NCBI GenBank assembly: GCA_028564925.1 | Contig: CM053034.1 | Location: 151,712,052 to 151,776,051, forward strand | From: Lithobates sylvaticus | Lineage: Eukaryota > Chordata > Amphibia > Anura > Ranidae | Length of the DNA stretch: 64,000 bases | Reading direction: 5' to 3' | In this document: piece after piece, positions 55,550 to 64,000 of the stretch | Numbering within the stretch: the first letter of the stretch is position 1 | Layout of the letters: every line of letters starts with the position of its first letter | Translations under genes and position numbers: made by a program | Notes under the pieces: model-generated | Told to the model about the DNA's origin: nothing | Seen by the model: only the letters and a program-made list of their open reading frames with translations | Database searches by the model: none

Positions 55550-56470
55550 GTAAGAGGCATAGGGGAGGAGTATGTATGGTATAAAAGTGGGAAGTATGTG
55601 CAGGTGAGGGAGAGGAATGTGGAGGGTCTAACAGTGGGCACTATGTACATGAGAGGAGTGCAGAGGGTATGGCAGAAGGCACCATGTACAGGAGAGGAGT
55701 GTGAAGGGTATGACTGTGGGCAGTATGAACAGGAGTGTGGAGGGTATGACAGTAAGCACTATGTACAGGAGAGAAGTGTGGAGAGTAGGACAGTAAGCAG
55801 TAATTACAGGAGAGGAGTGTGGAGGGGGGTATGGCGATGGGCACTATGTATAGGAGAGGAGTATGGAGGGTATGACAGTGAGTAGTATGTACAGGAGAGG
55901 AGTGTGGAGGGTATGACAGTGGGCACTATGTATAGGAGAGAAGTGTGGAGGGTATGACAGTGGGCTCTATGTATAGGAGAGAAGTGTGGAGGGTATGACA
56001 GTGGGCACTATGTATAGGAGAGGAATATGAAGGGTATGACAGTGAGTAGTATGTACAGGAGAGGAGTGTGTAGGGTATGACAGTGGGCTCTATGTATAGG
56101 AGAGGAGTGTGTAGGGTATGACAGTGAGCAGTATGTACAGGAGAGGAGTGTGGAGGGTATGACAGTGGGCACTATGTATAGGAGAGGAGTGTGGAGGGTA
56201 TGACAGTGGGCACTATGTACAGGAGAGGTGTATGACAGCGGGCGCTATGTACAGGAGAGGAGTGTGTAGGATATGACAGCGGGCACTATGTATAGGACAG
56301 AAGTGTGGAGGGTATGACAGTGAGCAGTATGTACAGGAGAGAAGTGTAGAGAGTATGACAGTGGGCACTATGTATAGGAGAGAAGTGTGGAAGGTATGAC
56401 AGTGAGCAGTATGTACAGGAGAGAAGTGTGAAGAGTATGACAGTGGGCACTATGTATAGGAGAGGAGGAT
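55550..56470. repeat. 41 bp minisatellite
   Basis: About 22 diverged copies of a unit with core GAGAGGAGTGTGGAGGGTAT, then GACAGTGGGCACTATGTATAG. The open frames on both strands across this stretch are by-products of the period. It lies inside the hAT element. Confidence 0.9.
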
Positions 56471-57532
56471 GAAGTAATCTGGGAAGGAAAAATGTAAAGG
56501 TTTGTGGAAGGATGTTTAGGGACTGCGTAGTGGTTAAGCGGGCCATACATGGATTGAAATTAAGCAGAGACCAGCCATAGTCAATCTATGTATGGGCTAG
56601 CTGGTTTTACACAAGTAAACCTATTAACCGACTTGAGTACAACCAGCCTGTCAGGTTTTCCCCAAAACAATCAGTGCTGCCAGCTATAGTTATCAACACT
56701 AATCATTGTATTCACTGGCAGAACACAATAACACTGCGGGAGTGATTCCCCCATTCACAGGTCAGCAGGTGAGAGGGTGTGTGGGGACAGGCTGGGGAGA
56801 GATACTAGTCAGTGGCTGGGTAGGCACTGGTTAGTATCAGAGCCAGATACATACAGGTTACATACGCCACGATTGTTAGAGCGAGAACAATAATTCTAGC
56901 ACTAGACCTCCTCTGTAACTCCAAACATGTAACCTGTAAAAAAATTGAAAGCATCGCTTAGTACACAACAACATTTTTTTTTGGAATGAAACAGTTTCTT
57001 TCCAAAAAAAAGTTTGAAAAATTGCTGCGCAAATATCGTGTAACATAAAAAGTTGCAAAGACCACCATTTTATTCCATGAGGGTTCTGAGCAATTTTCTA
57101 GCATAAAGAAAATGATGATTTTTACATGTAGGAGAGAAGTCTCAGAATGGGCCTGGGTGGCAAGGGGTTAATTATCATAAGTAATATACAAATTATTATA
57201 AGCCCTGTGAGTTCATCCTCTCAGTCTGCTGCAGAGTGTTCCAGCTTGTATTTAAACTGACCTCTCTGTATGTAGCTTCTGACCGGCTGCGCAAGCATCC
57301 CTGTATTTCCGGAACCATAGATGATAGCAGCCCCATATTTTAACCAGTACTGGAGTGGGTCTTTAGCTATCTACCCCTCAAATATGGGGTCTCTGTGACT
57401 CCTGATCGCCGAGCTACAACCCTCGAAGTCGATCTTTTTTTTTTTTTTTTGGGGCAAATGGGCCTATCTTGAGAAAGGGGCCTGGAGCTGCAGCTCCAAT
57501 AGCCCCTATGTTAATCCGGCCCTGATTCCAAT

Positions 57533-57972
57533 GGAGGATGGGGGTGGTGGTGGTATTCTGAGAGACTGGATGTCCCCCTCTCCCCCTATTTTTCCCCCCT
57601 TCTCCCCCCTACGCCATCCTTCCCCTCCAGGACTCCCTAAAGTCTTGAACACATCTTAGGACCCTTACATAGTCTGATAATTTAGTCACTCTGGAGTTGC
57701 TGCAAATGCTTGATAACATTTTGAGCGTAAAGATCGACTAATACTGCATATAGTCCTTATCTAACACAGTTTTTTCTCACTTCAAGCTAACTGTTGGTTC
57801 TCTTTCTTTTTCATTTATTTTCCCTGATGATGACTTGCAAATATGCTTGTTCACCATGCATTAGACACTATTTTACCCATCCATCTGTATGTGATGCTTT
57901 TCTTTTACCGCTGCTGAAATGTTTTCTTATGTAGAAATTCTTCAATAAAACATTAATTTTAAAAAAAGAAAG
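57533..57972 (+). mobile_element. Probable LINE 3' end
   Basis: A pyrimidine-rich untranslated-type region is followed by TTCTTCAATAAAACATTAAT and an A-run at 57,961-57,967. This matches the layout of L1-type 3' ends. No coding sequence remains. Confidence 0.45.
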
Positions 57973-58289
57973 ATCTGGTGGTACAGAGATTGTATACTGT
58001 CCAAGTGATTATACTTCTATGCAATGTAAATGCACCCTCTAGATTTTTATTTTTTTACTTTAATTAATAAATCAGTAACACACTTTGTATGGATCTTCCC
58101 TGGTTCTGTTTTATGGTGGCTTGGAAGTGGATGGCCTTTGATTGCAAGAGGTAATAACGGAGGAGAGTGGGGGAGAAAAACAGACCCTGGGAAGCTGGAT
58201 TCCACCATAAAGAGCACATTTAGACCCTTTTATTAGAATAAGGGGTGACAAAATTTGTTGATTGCAATTTCACTGCTGGAGAATTTCAC
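57973..58289. other. No feature recognised
   Basis: No gene or repeat seen. Confidence 0.35.
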
Positions 58290-58640
58290 TGCTGGCACAT
58301 TTGGTTACCCACATAGAAGATTAGTATTTGGCACATGGAAGGTGGATTATCAAGCACCTTACAGAACAGTGTAAATTATAATAAGCACTTTGGACGTATA
58401 TTGATGAAGAGTTGAGCCTTTTGCAAAAAAATTGTGAACTGATTATAGACCATAAACACATTGGTATTATGGTATCTTTTGTTGTATGGTACAGTGAAAT
58501 TGTGGTAAATTTTATTTTATGAGTTATGAAGGTATATCATTTTCAATATGCATACATTGTATGAATATGCATATATGATTTATTGAGCATATACACTAAT
58601 ATACACTAATATAAGCAGATTGCTATTTACTTCTCAATTC
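58290..58640 (+). repeat. Uninterrupted copy of the repeat at 44,686-47,560
   Basis: It contains GGTGGATTATCAAG, TGATGAAGAGTTGAG, GTGGTAAATTTT and TTTATTGAGCATATA in the same order as the reverse complement of the split copy. It serves as a natural pre-insertion reference for the hAT at 44,930. Confidence 0.6.
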
Positions 58641-59943
58641 ACTGCATCTTCAGTATGTCACACAATTTGTTTCTCATGTTTTTTTTATCAAGTGGTTTTA
58701 GAGTGCTGGATTTTCTAGTTATTATAGCCCATGCAGACTATATTTAGGTACCCAGCAGGTTTTACAAATATACAAAATCTCTACCATAAGCGCAGCATAA
58801 CCCCTTTTTCACTGTATAAACTATTATGAGGGATGTCTTTGGTGAGAGGACACTGGAGGGTGGAGGGGTGTGATTAGGGATACATTTATGAGTTAGTACT
58901 AAGGAGTTGTCCTAAAGGGTTGTGAGAGCAGACAACCTCATTTGTATGCTGACATGAGGTGAACCAGGACAGAATATGTTCCGAGTGTATCAGTTTTCAG
59001 TGACAGTGAAGGTATCTACTGTAAATTAAACATTTGAAGTCTCTTTAAGTAGCTTTTAGGATGTGAAGCATTGTAAAAGTTTGTATGCAGTAAAAATATG
59101 TATAGATACATTATAAAATAGTACACGCAAATCAAATAACTCATATAATGATGAATAATAATAAATTAATCCATGCAGCTATACAGAATGTATACCAGTG
59201 CTTGATAAAATTAAACAAATGTGCTAGGCAGTATAGCTTTTAAACATCTTTAGATGATTTTGTTTTGAAATAATGAAATCAGATTACCTAAATTTAAACA
59301 CATTATTCTTTCTCAGTTTTGAATGTGAGACTTATGTTGAACTATACCCAGAAGACATTTCTACTTTGTAATCATCCAAGCAAACAGTAACGTATGCTTT
59401 CTATCAACTTACAGTTGTAAAGCAAGCAGTATGGGAATAGAGCCAAATACTTTATATTAAGTTACTGAAAAATTAACTACTATGGTTTGTTCTTGTATGA
59501 TGCTCTGATCTATTAAATGCAATTAAATTTAACAGACAGTTTATTTAATTTACTTGCAGGTAATTATTTTACAAATAGATGTTAATTAATTCTGACACGC
59601 ACTTACATTTTGACAATTGGATTATAATGACTTTAGCATATTATAATGTCTAAGCCAAAATAATTCTTGATATTTGCTTTCTTTTAACAGAAAATTGTTT
59701 GTATTCTTTGTGTGTAGCTAGAAATTTGTAGAAAAGTTGTATTCTTCAAAGATTTATGTAAAAACGTTTTTTATCAAAGCTAAAAATTATTTTTTGGCTA
59801 GGACCACAGGGAGATGTAGGCCAGTACCTACTTTAAGAAGGCCCCTCCACGACACATAGGGGTGTATTTATCAAGCTTAAAGCTAAAATCTTGGCTAAAC
59901 AAATATTGACTAAATGTAAGAGGCATGTGTTTTCTTTAAATCT
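58641..59943. other. No feature recognised; AT-rich
   Basis: This long AT-rich stretch has no open frame of note and no repeat I know. It is the best candidate in the window for single-copy sequence. Confidence 0.4.
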
Positions 59944-60121
59944 GGGGGATTTATTTACCAAAACTGGAGAGTGCAAAATCTGATGCAGCTCTGCATAGAA
60001 ACCAATCAGCTTCCAGGTTTTTTGTCAAAGCCTAATTGCACAAACTGATATTACAATCTGATTGGCTACCATGCACAGCTGCACCAGATTTTGCATTCTC
60101 TAGTTTTAGTAAATCAACCTC
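59944..60121. mobile_element. Short MITE (GGATTTATTTACCAAAACTGG)
   Basis: The inverted ends ATTTACCAAAACTGGAGAG and CTCTAGTTTTAGTAAAT are followed by mirrored GTGCAAAATCTG / CAGATTTTGCA blocks and AGCTGATTGG-type interior. It is about 178 bp and non-coding. A second copy follows at 60,391. Confidence 0.72.
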
Positions 60122-60124
60122 GGG

Positions 60125-60355
60125 TGTCTTCTTTATATCTTCCAGATCTTTGCAGTAATCCAGGAGTTTTTTATAATAAAGGCCTGTCACTGCCGGTGTC
60201 TCTTCTTGTGTCGTGCGGGGTGACCGGTTTTGTACCTTTCCCCTATATTTTTTTGCAGGCATGTAGTTGGTGGAACTTCTGGGTCCACCCCCAGATTTGA
60301 TCTTTGCACTGGCTATGTGCAGCACACTGTTATAGCTGCTAATTATCCAAGTCAA
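60125..60355 (-). pseudogene. Possible MADF/Myb-like transposon protein fragment
   Basis: The - strand frame (107 codons in all) includes ASAKIKSGGGPRSSTNYMP and YYKKLLDYCKDLEDIKKTPEV. The second phrase resembles the LWYYxLLxFxxDQ segment of MADF-type DNA-binding proteins that accompany Harbinger transposases. The first could be the SGxGxxD loop, but spacing is wrong. It is short, with no visible start context. The assignment is weak. Confidence 0.25.
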
Positions 60356-60390
60356 TATCTAGGTTTGCAAAGGCATTAGGTGTACACAAA

Positions 60391-60567
60391 GGGGTTGATT
60401 TACAAAAACTGGAGAGTGCAAAATTTGGTGCAGCTGTTCGTGATAGCTAATCACATTCTAACTTCAGCTTGTTCAATTAAGTTTTAATAAAAAAAAAAAA
60501 CTGGAAGCTGATTTCTATGCAAAGCTGCACCAGATTTTACACTCTTTAGTTTTAGTAAATAAACCCT
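60391..60567. mobile_element. Short MITE, second copy
   Basis: GGGGTTGATTTACAAAAACT at the left and TTTAGTTTTAGTAAATAAACCC at the right form an inverted pair. The interior matches the copy at 59,944. Confidence 0.72.
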
Positions 60568-60579
60568 AACACGTATTTA

Positions 60580-61545
60580 TATATTTTGTGGCTATTGAGG
60601 AATATATTTAAAGTAACACTGTGTGCTGCTGCTTTACTAGCTTCCAGCTCAAGGAAGACCCTAAAAAATTGATAAAAAAAAAGCTCTGCCTCCATGGGAG
60701 GCCTCCCAGGGACTGCTGTCTCTTGCCTGTGACAGCTGTTACATAGGCAAGGGCAGGGCCACCCGGTGATGTAACCAAGTTAACCCATACCTATTCACAT
60801 AGGGAGGCATCTGGGGTCCCCCTTATTAAAGGGGGCTTACAGATTCCAATAAGCCCCCCACCCACAGACCCACACAACCCCAGGGCCATGGTTGTGGGGA
60901 CGAGACCCCAAAGCACCCTCCCCATGTTGAGGGAAAGCAGCTTGGTATGGTTCAGGAGGGGGCGCTCGCTCATCCCTCCTTTCATGGCTTGCCAGGATGC
61001 TTAAAGGTTCTGGTATGGATTTGGGGGGCATTCTGTTTTTTTTTTAATTTTTGGGCTTTTTGGCTTAAGGAGTTTTCCTTAAAATCCATACCAGACCTGA
61101 AGGGCCCATGCCAATTTTTTCCTTGATTTTTCATCTATATTGCCGGGAGCTGGCAATACATTACAGCCGCAAGCAAGTTTAGATTACATTTTTTCTTTTA
61201 GAAATTTTGCTGTGGCACTGTAAAACACATCACACAGATGTACCACTTTACAGGCAGACTAAGGGGACCCCCAGGCACTATATTTAAAGGAATATTTCAT
61301 TTTTATTGTTTCATTTTAAGCATTATTAAAATCACTGCTCCTGAAAAAAAGGTTGTTTTAAAAACTTTTTTTTGCATTGATACGTGTCCCCTGGGACAGT
61401 ACCCGGGTGCCCATGCACTTTTTATGGCAATAACTTGCATAAAAGCCTTTAAAATGAGCACTTTCGATTTTCCATGTTCGTGTCCCATAGACTTTAACAG
61501 AACTTTTGCATGTTCTGGTGCAAACCAAACCGGGGGGTTTAAGTG
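60580..61545. repeat. Decayed relative of the 44,930 hAT element
   Basis: The order of phrases GGGGGCTTACAGATTCC, CAGCTTGGTATGGTTC, CAATACATTACAGCCGC, TTATTGTTTCATTTTAAGC, GATACGTGTCCCCTGGG and CTGGTGCAAACCAAACC-GGGGG follows the right half of that element. Clear hAT ends are lost. It is non-coding. Confidence 0.5.
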
Positions 61546-62641
61546 TTGCTTAATTTTTCCTACACTTTTTTTTACTTGCACCATTTGTTTAACAGAGTAA
61601 TCTAGCTGCCACACAAGCTCTGTGCACCACTACCTATCCTGCTGCTGGATTTTTATGTCCTCCTCTCAACTAGGCAATTGCCTATGTAGCAGCATATACA
61701 GTACAATATCTGTAGCACTAAAACATCAATAGGGGTTAATTGAGATTTGTCTTGCCATACCACTTTATTTCTTACACTCCTCTGATTTTTTGAGACAACA
61801 ACTGCAGACTCACCAGTGCTGCTTTACAACACTTGCAGGTATGTGATGGATGTGGACTTGCCTGAACTCCCAAGCAAACTGACTTTCAATCATATGTTAT
61901 TCATCACTGGCCACAACAGCATGTAAGCAAAATACATTTATTCTACACAAGATATCATCAAACTCCTGTCTGAATTGTGCACAGAGACTCACAGTTACTA
62001 CATATGAGTTTGACCATGATTAGCTAACATTTAGATTACTCTGATGATTGCCTCATAGGGACATAGCTTTGCAAAGTATCTTCATTTCAACTTAACAGTC
62101 ATGATTCACAGAGGAGTTTCATTTTGTGGTGATACACTACAAAGGAATCACCTTGCTCTACAAATGGCTGATCACTACACTAGCCTTATCTATGGTATAC
62201 TACGTTGGGGGGGCTGTTGGTGTGCGAGGCTGATATAGCACAAACTTCCACCTTCATCATCCACAAGTAGGTCACCTCTATTGGTTCACTGTATTCCTCA
62301 ACTCAAAGTTGCTCGTGACCCTTCAGTTTTTGCTCCATAATTAGTTGATTGCTCTACATTCAAGGATTGGGTCCCTGCACAATATAAGCCCCACTCCCCC
62401 CCACCAAGGAAATACTGTAGTTATATTATTATACAATAACATCACTTCCAGTTTACCTGGGAGCCAAAGTATTCAAAAACGCAGATCTTGGCGTTTTAAA
62501 TACTTTCAAGGGCATAAGGAGGGGTTTGGGGTCTTAAAGATCCCAGATCCCCGCATAAAGAGTACCTGTCACTGCCTATTGCTGTCACAAGGGATGTTTA
62601 CATTCCTTGTGAAAGCAAGAAAAGGGATCAGAATTTTTTTT
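61546..62641. other. No feature recognised
   Basis: I see no gene or known repeat. Open frames are short and of ordinary length for random sequence. Confidence 0.4.
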
Positions 62642-63560
62642 TTAACCACTTGCCGCCCAGCATATAGCAGAATGCCAGCGGCAAAGTGGTTTCAAAATCC
62701 TGACCTCACGTCATATGACGTGATCAGGATATTGAGCTGCTGCGCGCCCCCGGGGGCGCGCATCACGGTGATCGTTGTTGCGGGGTTTCAGTCTGACACC
62801 CCGCAACTACAATCTCAGTAAAGAGTCTTCGAGGGAGACTCTTTACCACTTGATCAGCCGTGTCCAATCACGGCTGATCACAGTGTAAATAGGAAATGCC
62901 GTTGATCGGCTTTTCCTCACTCGCGCCTGTCAGATGCGAGTAGAGGAGAGCTGATCGGCTGCTCCTCTGACAGGGGGGGTCTGTGCTGATCGATTATTAG
63001 CGCAGCCCCCCTGATGATGCCCACACTGGACCACCAGGGACGCCACCAGGGATGCCCAGCACCAGGTATGCCACCCTAGACCACCAGGGATGCCAGTCAG
63101 TGCCCATAATGGATGCCAATCAGTGCCCACAATGGATGCCAATCAGTGCCCACAATGGGCATCACTGATTGGCATGCATTATTGTTTGGCACTGATTGGC
63201 ATCCATCAGTACAATACATTAAACTGCAATGCCGCCTATCAGTGCCCATCCGTGCTGCCTATCAGTGCCCACCCATGCCGCTTATCAGTGCCCAGCCATG
63301 CTCATCCGTGCCGTCTATCCATGCCCTTCTGTGCCGCCTATCCATGGCCATCCGTGCTGCCTATCCATGCCGCCTATCCATGCCAATCTGTGCCACCTAT
63401 CAGTGCCAATTTGTGCCACCTATCAGTGCCCATCCATGTCACCTATCAGTGCCCATCAGTGCCGCCTATCAGTGCTACATATCAGTGCCCATCAATGCCA
63501 CCTCTTCAGTGCCACTTCATTGGTGCCACCTCATTGGTGCCCATCAGTGCCACCTTATCA
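62642..63560 (+). mobile_element. piggyBac-like repeat with CAGTGCC tandem array
   Basis: It begins TTAACCACTTGCCGCCCAG. It contains a CpG-rich palindrome (CACGTCATATGACGTG at 62,707-62,722) and hairpin-forming GAGTCTTC/GAGACTCTTTACC sequence. From about 63,080 it passes into an irregular tandem array of short units (CCTATCAGTGCCCATCCGTG and relatives). The far TTAA end is not present, being cut off by the next element. Open frames rich in Cys/Pro/Ser over the array are not genes. Confidence 0.6.
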
Positions 63561-63565
63561 GTCAG

Positions 63566-63879
63566 TGCAAGGATTGGTAATGCATTTTGAAGCTACAGCT
63601 TCTTCATCAGACCATGATTGGCAGGACAAACCTGGCAGTTTTAAATACAGAGGAAATAGAAACAGAGAGATCTGATGGGCTGACCAGCCCATCAATCAAT
63701 GGACAGATTTAAAGAGATAGATGGTTGGTGACCGAAGTGAATTTAAATATGAGTAAAAAGCTTGCTGATTAATAGTTGATAATTTTATGACGTTTGAAGA
63801 AATCGATGCCAGGTTTGTCCTGCCAATCATGGTCTGATGAAGAAGCTGTAGCTTCGAAATGCATTACCAATCCTTGCCA
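63566..63879. mobile_element. Inverted-repeat insertion carrying a hammerhead-like motif
   Basis: The left arm 63,566-63,637 is the reverse complement of 63,807-63,879, with a 169-base loop. The right arm contains CTGATGA, a 5 bp GAAGC/GCTTC stem capped by TGTA, then GAAA and TGCATTACC (63,834-63,867). The left arm carries a mutated copy in which the CG of TTCGAAA is changed. It is non-coding. The element may extend beyond the window. Confidence 0.6.
63834..63867 (+). ncRNA. Hammerhead-ribozyme-like core (candidate)
   Basis: The order CUGAUGA, hairpin, GAAA, then a stem-forming tail is that of a hammerhead ribozyme core. The extra A between CUGAUGA and the hairpin departs from the strict consensus, so this may be a degenerate or non-cleaving version. 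Penelope-like elements are known to carry hammerhead motifs in their terminal repeats, which fits the context. Confidence 0.35.
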
Positions 63880-64000
63880 CTGTGAATAATCACTATTATT
63901 CACAGTGGCACTATTCACTATTCACTATTATTCAATTTCCTGTTCCTGTGAAGTCACGACCAGCTGCTTTTTGTTTCCTGCCTCCTGGTTCCCAGCATTC

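Larger units (their letters stand above)
54395..57524. mobile_element. hAT-type element, 3.13 kb, 8 bp TSD
   Basis: The exact direct repeat ATTCCAAT lies at 54,387-54,394 and 57,525-57,532. The ends CAGGGCCAGATTAA and TTAATCCGGCCCTG are inverted, with one mismatch in 14. Such an end plus an 8 bp duplication is diagnostic of the hAT superfamily. No transposase was found. The interior carries a purine-rich (GA)n stretch (54,505-54,620), a tRNA-derived SINE and a 41 bp minisatellite, so it has grown by later insertion and repeat expansion. Confidence 0.88.

Noticed and set aside
55544-56550. Open frames of 60-113 codons on both strands
   Set aside because: They follow the 41 bp minisatellite and repeat the same peptides. 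No gene.
63090-63675. Cys/Pro/Ser-rich frames of 148-166 codons resembling a keratin-associated protein
   Set aside because: Three overlapping frames all translate the CAGTGCCCATC-type tandem array. There is no start context and no conserved domain.

Overview
This window looks like repeat-dense intergenic or intronic DNA from a frog, most likely a ranid. The reasons are several repeat families I recognise from ranid genomes: TTAA-ended elements beginning TTAACCACTTCAGCC, TA-flanked elements with ends like ATGCCCCGTACACACG, and short elements beginning GGTTGATTTAC. Other reasons are Penelope-like, L1 and chromovirus elements side by side and many nested MITEs. I found no convincing host protein-coding exon, no rRNA and no functional tRNA gene. 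Nearly all long open frames are transposon-derived.

Layout. 0-3 kb: relic of a gamma/epsilon-type endogenous retrovirus ending in a 370 bp LTR. 3-9 kb: low-complexity DNA and several MITEs. 9.6-10.9 kb: decayed Tc1-like transposon. 12.7-13.6 kb: hAT-type element with an 8 bp duplication. 14.3-15.2 kb: fold-back insertion. 16.8-18.9 kb: mosaic of ranid repeats. 19.5-22.3 kb: Penelope-like material, namely a reverse-transcriptase fragment on + and a non-coding terminal region on -. 24.3-28.2 kb: three-level nest of a solo Gypsy-type LTR, a hAT element and a 2.6 kb near-perfect palindrome. 29.8-41.4 kb: an L1-like LINE (ORF1 and the ORF2 endonuclease) split by four later insertions, one of them a young 6.5 kb chromodomain Gypsy element with a 5 bp target duplication. 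41.5-48.4 kb: more Penelope-like termini, a duplicated piggyBac-like MITE and a 2.46 kb hAT element. 49-51 kb: nested MITEs. 51.2-54.1 kb: a young 5'-truncated L1 on the - strand with a 730-codon open frame. 54.4-57.5 kb: a 3.1 kb hAT element carrying a tRNA-derived SINE and a 41 bp minisatellite. 58-64 kb: AT-rich DNA, small MITEs, a piggyBac-like repeat with a short tandem array, and a final inverted repeat carrying the best hammerhead-like motif.

The most interesting pattern is a recurring architecture. At least four independent insertions (24,987-27,625; 42,563-42,690; 47,734-48,398; 63,566-63,879) are inverted repeats of a Penelope-like terminal region. In three of them the palindrome centre falls at a hammerhead-ribozyme-like motif, and two are flanked by 14-15 bp direct repeats. 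This suggests snap-back or template-switching reverse transcription starting at a ribozyme-defined RNA end. That mechanism is inference; the palindromes and flanking direct repeats are read directly from the sequence.
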